Below, piece after piece: positions 45,249-55,435 of a stretch of 64,000 bases of DNA. The DNA lies in the NCBI GenBank assembly GCA_009767595.1, contig VSDK01018595.1:539115-603114 (forward strand), given 5' to 3'. The translations under genes and the position numbers were made by a program. Origin of the DNA: Symbiodinium kawagutii (Eukaryota; Sar; Dinophyceae; Suessiales; Symbiodiniaceae). The notes beneath the pieces were generated by a model that saw only the letters and a list, made by a program, of their open reading frames with translations, made no database searches and was not told the DNA's origin. The stretch's first letter is position 1. Each line of letters starts with the position of its first letter.

Positions 45249-45352
45249 ATATAGCTGGTCTATCCCCTAGTATTTTTGGTTATCATCCCCTATCATTAAC
45301 CATTAACCAGCTAGTCAACCATTGGTTGGTTGGCTAACATTGACCCATAGCC
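45249..45352 (+). mobile_element. Family A2 element
   Basis: ATAGCTGGTCTATCCCCTAG...TTGACCCATAGCC; intact relative of the interrupted copy. Confidence 0.65.
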
Positions 45353-45567
45353 TCTTGCTGTTTTCCTGCGTGTCTTGCTTTGTAAATGCAGGCCCTCCGA
45401 ATTGGCTCCATCCCTTGCCCGGTTTCATCATCCGTATGGCGGTTGCCATACGGACCACCGGTGCTCGGATGATTATCACCAGTGAAATCAGTAATGACGG
45501 ATCTGATTCACATGTGTTCATCAGTACTTGACCACCAATCACCTGTAAAATCAGCTGGAGCCAGCAC

Positions 45568-45621
45568 CCGCCAAGGGATTTGCAGGTTCTCCCCAAATGG
45601 GGTTCCTCAGCTCGGTCATCC
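45568..45621 (-). CDS. Candidate exon MTELRNPIWGEPANPLA
   Basis: Acceptor TTGGCTGCAG, donor GCGG|GTGCTG, 17 codons. Confidence 0.35.
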
Positions 45622-45708
45622 CTGCAGCCAAAAGCACTGATCTAAAGCACCCACTCGATCTTCCTGTCGCAGCGGGTTCATTCCGAGGGTATGGTCTAAG
45701 CATGGCGA

Positions 45709-45830
45709 TATGGCTGTGGGTCAAAACCCTATACCCCTGGTTCCCCTATCATTGGCCATTGTTTTCCCTATTATTGTTGGTTACTATCCCGAAATTATTG
45801 GTTGGTTAACTGCTTGACCCATAGCCATAT
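45709..45830 (+). mobile_element. Family A element (best palindromic ends)
   Basis: TATGGCTGTGGGTCA...TGACCCATAGCCATA. Confidence 0.88.
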
Positions 45831-45867
45831 GAAGCCTATGAGCTGCAGGAGCGGGTGTTATTAACCA

Positions 45868-45975
45868 TATGGTGGTCTCTTAGAATAAGGGTACCCTCCA
45901 ATCATCCATGAGTAGTTATTTATAGTAATAAAACCCACCATTTTTTGGGGTACCCCTATTTTGAGAAACACCTAT
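45868..45975. mobile_element. Family B element
   Basis: TGGTGGTCTCTTAGAATAAG...CCTATTTTGAGAAACACC; 38 bp after a family A copy. Confidence 0.8.
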
Positions 45976-46055
45976 ATGAACCCATTCAAGGCAGTGATCA
46001 GCGCATGGCCATGGAGTTTGGTGATTCTCATGGTACTATCCATCCACCATCATTC

Positions 46056-46141
46056 ATGGTGGTTTCTCAAAATAGGAGTACCCCAAATCATCTATTATGA
46101 ATCATTAATCTATTCGAATAAACCAAAAATTTGGGGGGGCC
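46056..46141. mobile_element. Family B element, right end lost next to the CAT array
   Basis: TGGTGGTTTCTCAAAATAGG...AATAAACCAAAAATTTGGGG, then no terminal repeat. Confidence 0.65.
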
Positions 46142-46250
46142 ATCAATTTTTCCCCACATTGTTGTGTGGGGTTTTTATTTTTCTGCTGGATCCCGCGTCC
46201 TCCTCGTCCTCCTCGTCCTCCTCCTTCTCCTCCCGCATCACCACCACCAC

Positions 46251-46256
46251 CACGAC

Positions 46257-46296
<40 letters not shown>

Positions 46297-46577
46297 TTCA
46301 TCATCATCATCATCAGTATCATCATCATCGTCATCATCTTCATCATCATCATCTTCATCATCATCATCGTCGTCATGATCATCATCTTCATCATCATCAT
46401 CATCGTCATCATCGTCATCGCCATCATCCTCATCATCATCATCATCGTCATCATCGTCATCGTCATCATCCTCATCATCATCGTCATCATCATCATCATC
46501 ATCATCGTCATCGTCATCATTGCCATCCTCATCATCATCATCATCGTCATCGTCGTCATCCTCATCATCGTCATCAG
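46251..46577 (+). repeat. (CAT)n with interspersed CGT/CTT units
   Basis: About 109 triplets; open frames across it (His, Ile, Ser or Met runs) are artefacts. Confidence 0.95.
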
Positions 46578-46578
46578 T

Positions 46579-47166
46579 GCTAGGCGTGCGGCTTTCTTTG
46601 CACCTGTAGGGGCTCAGCAGAGGCTTCCCACGTTGCGGGCGCCTCTGGTCGCCCGTCTGTTTCTGTGGCAGGCATGCGACTTTGTATGCGCCTGTAGGGG
46701 CTCAGCAGAGGCTTCCCACGTTGCGGGCGCCTCTGGTCGCCCGTCTGTTTCTGTGGCAGGCATGCGACTTTGTATGCGCCTGTAGGGGCTCAGCAGAGGC
46801 TTCCCACGTTGCGGGCGCCTCTGGTCGCCCGTCTGTTTCTGTGGCAGGCATGCGACTTTGTATGCGCCTGTAGGGGCTCAGCAGAGGCTTCCCACGTTGC
46901 GGGCGCCTCTGGTCGCCCGTCTGTTTCTGTGGCAGGCATGCGACTTTGTATGCGCCTGTAGGGGCTCAGCAGAGGCTTCCCACGTTGCGGGCGCCTCTGG
47001 TCGCCCGTCTGTTTCTGTGGCAGGCATGCGACTTTGTATGCGCCTGTAGGGGCTCAGCAGAGGCTTCCCACGTTGCGGGCGCCTCTGGTCGCCCGTCGGT
47101 TTCTGTGGCACGCGTGCGACTTTCTATGCACCTGTAGGCACTCAGCAGAGGCTTCCCACGTTGCGG
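46579..47166 (+). repeat. 88-bp tandem array, six full units plus ends
   Basis: Units start at 46605, 46693, 46781, 46869, 46957 and 47045, nearly identical; a partial seventh starts at 47133. Unit begins TGTAGGGGCTCAGCAGAGGC. Because 88 is not a multiple of 3, the 63-codon frames recur shifted and are not a protein repeat. Confidence 0.95.
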
Positions 47167-47328
47167 CTGGTCACCTCATATGCTCTGTTCAGATCAGTAT
47201 TTGTGCATTTTGTGTGGCAGGCTGATCAGCATTCTCCCTCTCACTCTGAAGTGATGACTGAGATGTCCTGGCTGCTCAGGCGGTAGCCATTGAATCTAAT
47301 GTGTAGTTTTAGCCAGCAACACCGTCAC

Positions 47329-47343
47329 CGTCATCATCGTCAG

Positions 47344-47375
<32 letters not shown>

Positions 47376-47390
47376 CCATCATCATCATTT
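47329..47390 (+). repeat. (CAT)n microsatellite
   Basis: Second CAT tract, on the other side of the 88-bp array. Confidence 0.9.
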
Positions 47391-48762
47391 CTATTCTCAG
47401 CTTTTCTTCTCTTCCTGTAGAATTTCTTAGACTCGATCTACAGGCCAAGGCTATCATGTGGGGTTATCCGGTCCTATAATTGAGGAACTGCAATGTGAGC
47501 TAGTTTACTTCCTTAACAGTAATCTACATCAACAACCTGGAAAAATCCGACCAAACCCGGACCCAAGCCATGGCAAAATGCCATGAAGGTCATCGCCAAA
47601 TCAACTACTACATAGGCTAGCGAGGATTCCTGAAAATCATTCGCATGCGCAAACAAGATGCTGTTTAACGTTTTTTGTAAATGTGTAAACAGAAACATGA
47701 TTGTCATTGCATTTAAACAATAATATGTGAATTGTAAAATGATTTAAAATGTGTTTGTTGCATGTAATGTACGTTAGTGAAGAAACCAACAAAACTACTT
47801 TCATTTTTGTTGCCCCACGGTACCACTCCCAGAGCTACCCACAACCACGATCAAGACCGCAATCACAACCAAAACAATAACCATTAGATTACATCCAAAT
47901 TATGTCACTGAACTGGGTGTGGCCATTTCAGGAAACACCCCGGATCCCCATACCAAACTACCGTGTGATTGACCAAGATCAGCAATTTTTCGCGGTGTCG
48001 CTTTGAAATGCCAAAACCTAGAATCCGGGTAGCAACAGGTATGCTCTGCATCATGCACTTCCATGTTCACCATTGACATGAACCTGACACGGCCAAACCA
48101 CGCATACCTGCACCTGCTGAGCGCAGTGCCAATGTTAGTGACAAAGTTGGGGCTGCCATTGGTGCACGAAGTTTTTCGCGAAGTAGATTCCCCGACGAAC
48201 CCCCCCAAAATGCACTGCTGTTCTAAAAAGTTCCATGCGAAGGGCAAAGCCATGCATCGTGCTGTCCGAAAGAAGTGCCAAAGAATAGGAGAGGTGAGCA
48301 TTGAACATCCGCAAGAAACATTTGAACCATAGATCACGAACAACAACCAACAAAGGTATCTGCGCTGCTGATGTATGGATATGAACAATGTGTCCGAAAA
48401 CGTTAGCTAACAAACGGCTGCCTAGGCAATTGATTTTTGAAGGCAAAAACTTTGGGCCCAATTTCCACCACTGGCGGGCAACATGGCCAAACCACTGTGC
48501 CTGGATTCGACACGGGTTGAATATATAACTATCACAAAACGCAATGGTCATGCAATTTTAGTGGGCACTTGCTGAAATACCCTTATCAAAATACACTAAA
48601 AAAATTGGCGGTTGACTATTGGGTTTCCCACGTTCATGTTTGAGGCCTGTCCGCAACGTCTGAATTCACACGGCTGTCACGTTGTGATACCCCTTCCGCG
48701 CGTCCTGAACTTTCAACGTTTGCTCGCCAATGCGGCGGCCATGGAGGTAGTGTATCGCGTAC

Positions 48763-48810
48763 CTGGCTGCCGGTCAGGGTGAACACAAGCGTCTTTCCTC
48801 TAGGACGGAC
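48763..48810 (-). CDS. Candidate exon VRPRGKTLVFTLTGSQ
   Basis: Acceptor AGGTTGCAG, donor CAG|GTACGC, 16 codons, phase 0. Joins in frame with 48925-48996 across a 114-nt GTAAGA...GCAG intron. Confidence 0.5.
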
Positions 48811-48924
48811 CTGCAACCTTTCGATGTGGGCGCGTCGCACAAACAAGGTGCACTTGCCGTCCTATCTGGTCCTATCTGGTTGCATCTGAAAAGTGACTTG
48901 TACCAAAGACGTCGCCTTTCTTAC

Positions 48925-48996
48925 CTTGGCGCCGTTTGCCAGGTCGCCTCCCCAACCAGACATCAACAACCTTGGCCAAAGCCTGGGCTGCGCTGC
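48925..48996 (-). CDS. Candidate exon ending SGWGGDLANGAK
   Basis: Acceptor GCTGTCAG, 24 codons, donor AAG|GTAAGA, the best consensus donor seen here. Continuous reading LANGAK|VRPRGKTLVFTL with the next exon. Confidence 0.5.
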
Positions 48997-49055
48997 CTGA
49001 CAGCTCCCGCCCCGCCTGGCTTCTTCTGCGGTGGCATATTCCACCAAGCCTTGAC

Positions 49056-49134
49056 CCCGCGATCGGCCATCCTTGGCTGCTCAACTGCTGGCACGCGCGC
49101 TTCAAGCTGGCCCCGTGCCATGACGACTGCGAAC
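49056..49134 (-). CDS. Candidate exon FAVVMARGQLEARVPAVEQP
   Basis: Acceptor CGGGCCAG|G, 26 codons to RMADRG, donor GGG|GTCAAG; ends in phase 0 as the next exon requires. Plus-strand frames of 78-140 codons overlap. Confidence 0.38.
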
Positions 49135-49435
49135 CTGGCCCGCCAGATTGGCTACACAGTGGCTTGCTGTGATGGGGCTGCCCGCGTGAAAACCTGTTCG
49201 TTTCAACTGGTCCCAAACGATTTGCACAAACCATGCAGCTGGCCCTGACAGCGTGCTCGATCCTTTACCGCTCGGACTCAAGGGTCGGATGAATATTCTT
49301 AACGTCGAGTGATTGCTCACTATCACTACATAGCTTAGACGTATGCACATGTATACCGGTGAATCGTTAGTTTTGTATGTGTCTGCGTGTGCGTGTAAGA
49401 ATGCATGCATGAATGAATAGCTGGACGGACGGACG

Positions 49436-49652
49436 GATGCATGGATGCATGGATGGATGGATGCATGGATGCATGGATGCATGGATGCATGGATGCATGG
49501 ATGCATGGATGCATGGATGCATGGATGCATGGATGCATGGATGCATGGATGCATGGATGCATGGATGCATGGATGCATGGATGCATGGATGCATGGATGC
49601 ATGGATGCATGGATGCATGGATGCATGGATGCATGGATGGATGCATGGATGG
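49436..49652 (+). repeat. (ATGCATGG)n array
   Basis: About 26 units of an 8-mer; Met-Asp-Ala-Trp / Cys-Ile-His frames are artefacts. (GT)n and (CA)n tracts follow at 49668 and 49755. Confidence 0.95.
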
Positions 49653-50481
49653 ATCGAATGGGTGTGCATGTGTGTGTGTGTCTACATCCAAGTCAGTGTC
49701 CATCTAGGTGACCGAACGTTGATAATCCCGCCCCAAGACCCACGCCAGCCCCGCACACACACACACACACACACACATCCCCACACCCAAGAGGTTGCAC
49801 ATCGGAACAACAGAAACACTCATCATGCATCCTGCAGGCAAAAGACACTACACAAAGACATGTAGGCAGAGCAAATGTTCACCGACAGCTAAGACGTAGA
49901 AACGACGCAATTTGCAGGACACAACATGCACTTGGTGAAAAAATGCATCTGTGGGACTGGGTCATTTAACCTGGTACTTTGGCAAAAGAAACTCCCAGCC
50001 ATCTGAACCAATGATTTCCCAGCCCGGGGAATTTGCACTAGTACTACCAAGAGGTACCCAACCTAGCATGTTCTGCTAGCTTAACCCGGAGCGCTCGTCT
50101 CATTGCAGTGAGCTAAAATCGAGATGTTCAGCCAGTCCCAAAAATCAATAACAACAATCGTATTCTTAAGCATCACCAACCGTTTCAAACCATTCCAAAC
50201 GACTATAAAACATTACTCAAACATCAATCAACCATGACTAAGAATTATCAACCAACATTACTCAATTTTGACAATGACGTAAACACCAATTCATCATCAG
50301 CTAATTGTGGATTGGCCATTACTATTCTGATTAACCAAATTGACCATTTTCAGTTGCTGATTACTTGATGAATGAAGTTAACAGCTCATTCTTGACCATC
50401 AATTGTCATTGACCATCTGTCAGCCACCATTAAGCATCATTCACCATGGTTAATCCACTACCAACCATCATTCACCATCAA

Positions 50482-50602
50482 TTGGCTGTTGGTCAAAACC
50501 CTTAGTCCCCCTCCCCATCATTAACCATCATTTTGCCTATGAAATTGTTGGTTATTAACCCCCATGAGATTGGTTGCTTAAAGCCTTGACCCATAGCCAT
50601 AT
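50482..50602 (+). mobile_element. Family A element
   Basis: TTGGCTGTTGGTCAAAACC...CTTGACCCATAGCCATA. Confidence 0.8.
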
Positions 50603-50702
50603 AGTTGCTATATATCCCCTATAATTGTTAATTATCATCCCCTACGGATTTATGGTTGATCCATAACCATTGCCGATTTACCAGTCAGGTGAATCTCTCT
50701 AC

Positions 50703-50752
50703 CTGAGCGCGTTCCTCGTGCAAAGTTGGTTGTGGGCGCCAAGGTGCGATAA
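50703..50752 (-). CDS. Candidate exon LSHLGAHNQLCTRNAL
   Basis: Acceptor GCCACGAG, donor CTCAG|GTAGAG, 16 codons. Confidence 0.38.
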
Positions 50753-50985
50753 CTCGTGGCGAAGCTATGCTTTAGATCCTGGTAAGTACTGGTAGATATG
50801 GCTAATAGCTTTCAATAATAGAGTACAGTATAGCTAATATATTGGTATCGTGGTTTACAATATGATTATATAGTTTGGTAGATACTGGTAGATATACTGC
50901 AGTGAATAAACAGGAGACAGTATGGCTAATAGCGTTCAATAATAGATATTAACAAGGGACAATAAACAAGTATAAACTTATAACA

Positions 50986-51091
50986 ATTGATCTTTCCCAA
51001 AGTATGGGACCCCCAAAACGCTTGCTTTCTGACTAGAAATGGTTTATATAGGGATGATTTGGGGGTACCCCTATTTTAAGAAACACCCATA
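50986..51091. mobile_element. Family B element
   Basis: TTTCCCAAAGTATGGGACCC...CCTATTTTAAGAAACACCC. Confidence 0.65.
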
Positions 51092-51251
51092 TTGGTAGAT
51101 ATCATCCTAGCTAAGTTGGTCATGAAGCAAGAACTAAAGCCGGTATATGAATATAGCGGATAGATAATCATTGTTGATCGATTGTTTTTCGTTATAGTTG
51201 GCTAGCATTGCGTTTTACGAAAAAGTTCTCAACGATGACCATAGCTATGAA

Positions 51252-51308
51252 TCATAAGCATTGTGAAGCGTTCTTAATCAGGTGTTCAAGTGCTCCCGTG
51301 GGGCCCCT
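51252..51308 (-). CDS. Candidate terminal exon RGPTGALEHLIKNASQCL*
   Basis: Acceptor AGGTTGCAG, 18 codons and TGA. Weak. Confidence 0.25.
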   Translation of the reverse strand, partial: RGPTGALEHLIKNASQCL

Positions 51309-52046
51309 CTGCAACCTCTGCTGTTTGACACAAAGCGATGCCGAGTTTTCTGGAAACATGAGCAGTCAATGCGCGTAAACCTAAATGAGCCCTGAAAAAT
51401 ACCCCCTTCCTAACCTACTTGACTGCCGGATAGGTAGAGTTCCTATCACAGGTCACAACGAACCCTGGGAATCTCCACTTACGTTCATGATCTTAAACGA
51501 ACAATCAGCAGCTAGCGATTGTTCTTGGTTGCTTGATATCAAACAACCAGGTTCGGTCCTGGTGTGGACAACAACGACTAGAGTGTTTGAATATGATACA
51601 AAGTGTATACAATACTATGTAGAGTAAATGATTGTTTCCAAACAACCCCAAATCATGATCGACCGTCATGATTAATACATAAATAAGAATATTTATGCAT
51701 CAACCAGGGCTAATTGCTGAATCCATATAACTGGCAATAATGATTTCCAGTGTTTCAAGTAACAGTCAACATTTATTAATTTTTCCCACAACCTCAAAAA
51801 TGATTGGCACGCAATGAATTTCTGGCGTTTCGACACTGCCGCGCAAGTCACGATGCTAAATGACTGGTCAAATGCCATAGTTTCGAATGACACGTCTTCA
51901 GGTTAGATGCTAAGCTTCTATGGTCATCACAAGAAAATATGCCTACAATCTATTTGATGTAATCGACTGGGCTAAGTTTGGAACGGTTTATGATGTTGGA
52001 ATCGTGGACACGTGTACACCTGGAGGTTGCGGCTGGGTCCCCTCAC

Positions 52047-52122
52047 CGCCAATCGGAACAACCAGAATCGCGTAATGGTTCCGTACTCCTGCGCGGTGCA
52101 CCGCCAAATGGCAAGGTATTCC
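52047..52122 (-). CDS. Candidate exon EYLAIWRCTAQEYGTITRFW
   Basis: Acceptor ACTCTTGCAG|G, 25 codons ending LFRLA, donor GCG|GTGAGG. A second frame (GIPCHLAVHRAGVRNHYAI) is also open. Confidence 0.42.
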
Positions 52123-52436
52123 CTGCAAGAGTGCACGGCTTGGTGGCTTGCACCTGCTGGGGATTTGCAGTTGGTCCATGGTAGGATGCTTCAAAACGTT
52201 CAATTCAGAACATTGAATCATGTTTGCAGTCGGTTGTCATTTTCTTATGGATTTCTGACACTTGAACATGGAGATCATAAAGAACAGAAAGATAAAGCCC
52301 TCAGCAATCACAACCAACCGTTGCACTGCAAACTGTTTGATTGGTCGGCTCATCTCGAAATCAGCTAGTCGTCAATCCATTACTAAGAGTGGCTAATTGT
52401 TAATCCAACACCAATCATTAAAGATTAGCCATAACT

Positions 52437-52494
52437 AGTAATTTCGTTGGTCGGCTCATCGGCTGTGTCCCCGAAACCGGTCGTGGTGAACCAA
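52437..52494 (-). CDS. Possible K+-channel selectivity-filter exon
   Basis: After GGCGCCAG the minus strand reads WFTTTGFGDTADEPTNEI. TTTGFGD (52467-52487) matches the K+ filter consensus T-T-x-G-[YF]-G-D, and PTNE is common just after it. No other channel exon could be placed. The plus strand also has an open, low-complexity frame here that runs into polyglutamine, so this may be coincidence. Confidence 0.3.
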
Positions 52495-52618
52495 CTGGCG
52501 CCAAATTCCAAAGCGCCGCAGCTTCCCAACAAATCCCAAAAAAGCAGGGCATCTTGGAACAAGAACAGCAACCACCAGGACCACAACGATGACGACGACC
52601 ACCACAACAATAACATCA

Positions 52619-52620
52619 TC

Positions 52621-52676
<56 letters not shown>

Positions 52677-52733
52677 CCAGCAACCAGCAACAGCAACAGC
52701 AACAGCAACATCATCATCATCATCATCATCATC

Positions 52734-52768
<35 letters not shown>

Positions 52769-52829
52769 CCAGCAACCAGCAACCAGCAACAGCAACAGCA
52801 ACATCATCATCATCATCATCATCATCATC

Positions 52830-52894
<65 letters not shown>

Positions 52895-52896
52895 CC
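52619..52896 (+). repeat. (CAA)n / (CAT)n / (CAG) compound array
   Basis: Gives polyglutamine, polyasparagine or polythreonine on the plus strand and polyleucine on the minus. An imperfect duplication of the CAAC..AGCAAC..CATCAT block is visible. Confidence 0.9.
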
Positions 52897-52978
52897 GCAA
52901 CCCCAACCCCAACCCCAACTGCAACCGCAACCAGGACAGCAAGGAAGACCCATTAAGAGCAAGGACAACAAGGACGAC

Positions 52979-53170
52979 GACCAGTGGTACTTTGCTGAAC
53001 TGGAAAGGAGACTCAAAATAATGTTGACTGTCGCCGTGGAAAAATGGTTGCTTCCTTCCTGCAAACCGATTGCGAGGACGACTTGCGCTGTCACCGTTCC
53101 AATCATTCCAGCCATCATAGTCATTGCCATGTGGGTGTCCCCCTGCATCCTCAACATCTCAAAAGAATCT
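52979..53170 (-). other. Island open on both strands with membrane-like segments
   Basis: Minus: MAMTMMAGMIGTVTAQVVLA then IGLQEGSNHFSTATV. Plus: TTCAVTVPIIPAIIVIAMWV. Hydrophobic in both senses, so strand and reality are undecided. Confidence 0.3.
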
Positions 53171-53284
53171 GAATGGTCACAGTATTGCCATGTCTCTCCG
53201 CCCCAAACTCTTGGGTGCTGCCAAGTGAACATGGACAGCAAGACTCTCCAGAAGACTTCGAAAGGATGCGTAACTTGCAGAACA

Positions 53285-53386
53285 CGATGGTTTCTCAAGC
53301 CACAGGGAACCCCAAAAAATTGCTGGTTTATTTCTACCAATGGTTATTGGATTATTTTGGTGTCACCCCATTTTGAGAAACCACCC
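53285..53386. mobile_element. Family B element
   Basis: GATGGTTTCTCAAGCCACAG...CCCCATTTTGAGAAACCACC. Confidence 0.75.
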
Positions 53387-53498
53387 TATAACACCCTTTG
53401 GTTTCTCATGATGATAAACACCGTTAGGGGGGTATCAACGAACCAGTGGTATTTTTATTGGTCATATGTTTGGCTGTATAACGCTTATCTCGTTTCAG

Positions 53499-53546
53499 AT
53501 GAAATTCGAAGCTCCAACGGGGAAGCCCCATTGCCCCCCACAGAAC
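53499..53546 (+). CDS. Candidate plus-strand exon MKFEAPTGKPHCPPQN
   Basis: TATCTCGTTTCAG|ATGAAA...CAGAAC|GTGAGT: both splice borders are near perfect. One of the few islands clearly better on the plus strand. The alternative frame reads DEIRSSNGEAPLPPTE. Confidence 0.4.
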
Positions 53547-54112
53547 GTGAGTACAACCGGACGGGCCCGGGACCACATGGGTTTGCACATAGGTTTGTCC
53601 ATAGTCATGGTGGTAACATTATTGACCATCCAAGTTCATAGCCATTAATAGCCATCATGGTTGGTCAATGGTTGGTTAATGATTGGTAAATGGTTGGTTA
53701 TTGGTTGGTTATTGGTTGGTTATTGGTTATTGATCGGGAAACCACCAGTTTTTCGGGGGATACACCATGGTTTTGGACAAACCCACATTGCGTATCCACT
53801 CTGAATCAACCAAAAAGTTGCAACTCCCCCTTTTACTGGCCCGAGTCCCAGAATGGATAGCTCCAGATCGCTCCCCCTTTCAAGGGATGTAGGGATACCC
53901 CTGGCTCCGAATCGCTCCCTCCCAACCACCAGCTGTTTCTGCGGTTTCTGACTTGATACCATGTGAAACATGGTCTTGAACCTCCCAACCACCAGCTAGG
54001 GTATGTTCAGAATCCGCTTGGGCTTTACCAGAATTCCTCCCGCGTCCTGAAATATATTCCTCAATCTGTCTTGTGACATTTCCTTGGCGCTTTATGAGAG
54101 AAAGTGGCACAA

Positions 54113-54226
54113 GGCTATGGGTCAGTATGAACCAACCAATAGTAGGTGATTATAACCAACCAATCATAAGGAAAACAATGGTTAACAATAGGGGAACCAG
54201 GGGTACAGGGTTTTGACCCACAGCCA
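54113..54226 (-). mobile_element. Family A element, inverted
   Basis: GGCTATGGGTCAGTATGAACC...TTTTGACCCACAGCC. Confidence 0.85.
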
Positions 54227-54324
54227 AATCAATAACTTGGATCGGCATGGCAGGTGGGGATTGCATCGGCAATCAGAAAAGTAGGTTGCTATCCTCCTGT
54301 CGTTCACCATTGCCAACTATGACC

Positions 54325-54423
54325 AGCAGCATGAATTCACTACTAACCAGTCGTCCTCAAGAAAAAAATCAATCACGATCAGCAGTATGAATTCACTGCT
54401 AACCAGTAGTTTTCAAGAAAAAC
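54325..54423 (+). repeat. ~43-bp direct repeat, offset 56 bp
   Basis: AGCAGYATGAATTCACTRCT at 54325 and 54381. Confidence 0.85.
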
Positions 54424-54675
54424 TGTTGGTTGACTAGTCAACCATCAAACTACCTATTCATGATTCACCACCAGGTTGGATTGACGTGAATTGGGACAAT
54501 CTAATCATTAATCAACCTCTAATCATCTATGAACCAACCATCTACCCTCTAGCAACTGTAAATCAGCCACCAATAACTAAAAACAACCATTCAACAAACA
54601 TTCACCAAGCATTCACCACGCATTCACCAACCATTCACCAACCATAACCATTCACCAACCATGACCATGTCCAAC

Positions 54676-54765
54676 CGTTCGCCCTGGGCCACCATCGCCC
54701 AGTGACAAAAGGCGCTCCAACAAAATACAGAGCGCGCCCGGAGTCTCAGTGCGGCGGTGCCCGGG
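54676..54765 (-). CDS. Candidate exon PGHRRTETPGALCILLERLL
   Basis: Acceptor GGAACCGCAG, 30 codons ending SLGDGGPGRT, donor ACG|GTTGGA; phase 0 at both ends. Third-position GC-rich. Confidence 0.45.
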
Positions 54766-55328
54766 CTGCGGTTCCCGGCGGGGGATGCTGGGGGATGTCC
54801 CAAGTAGATATAGATTGATAGATAGATGTAGATGCGTATCTTATAAATTGATAAAGATTGATAGATATAAATTGATGAAGATTGATAACATGATAGATGA
54901 TAGATATAGATTGATAGATAGATGATCTCTATGTTAAGTTACATTAAGCGTATTTAGATCATGTATTTAGATGGATTGGTATAGGTATACCTTTGGTATA
55001 GATTATCCCAGGTAGATGTAGATATGTATCTGGAGAGTTGTATTCAGTTGTATTCATGTAATTAGATGATGATGGATAGATATATATATATATATACATG
55101 CACCCATGTTCTTTGAAGCATCATGTATATAGAATCATTCAAATATAAGTATGTCCGAATATATCTCATGTATAGTGACCAATGGCTTATTGCCAGGACA
55201 TTGATAGTATGGAATCATCAAGTTCCCACCACAAACCAGCAACTGTTCTTTCAGTTGTCCACTTTCCGAGCTCTTTTCGAACAGCCTTTAACTCTTTCAA
55301 GCTTAGTAGCCATTGAATGACATAGTCA

Positions 55329-55435
55329 TATGGGGGGTTCTCAAAATAGGGAACCCCAAAAGATGATTGGTTTACTAGTAATAATGATTAAACAAGGATG
55401 ATTTGGGGGACCCCTACTTTGAGAAACCACCATAT
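55329..55435. mobile_element. Family B element
   Basis: TATGGGGGGTTCTCAAAATAG...CCTACTTTGAGAAACCACCA. Confidence 0.8.

Larger units (their letters stand above)
45622..48762. other. No assignable gene; repeat cluster and unassigned frames
   Basis: Apart from the array at 46.2-47.4 kb, 47900-48551 has overlapping minus frames of 162 and 138 codons and a plus frame of 89 codons, none recognisable. Confidence 0.35.

Noticed and set aside
46131-46583. Poly-His, poly-Met and poly-Ser frames up to 274 codons
   Set aside because: CAT microsatellite read in different frames.
46682-47225. Repeated 63-codon frames starting MYAPVGAQQRLP
   Set aside because: The 88-bp unit is not a multiple of three; the same peptide recurs in shifted frames, so it is satellite DNA.
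49102-49865. MHGCMDAW / CIHASMHP frames up to 174 codons
   Set aside because: ATGCATGG octamer array.
52589-53641. 350-codon plus-strand frame
   Set aside because: First half is CAA/CAT repeat; it also runs through a family B element (53285-53386), so it cannot be one continuous coding exon, though parts may be exonic.
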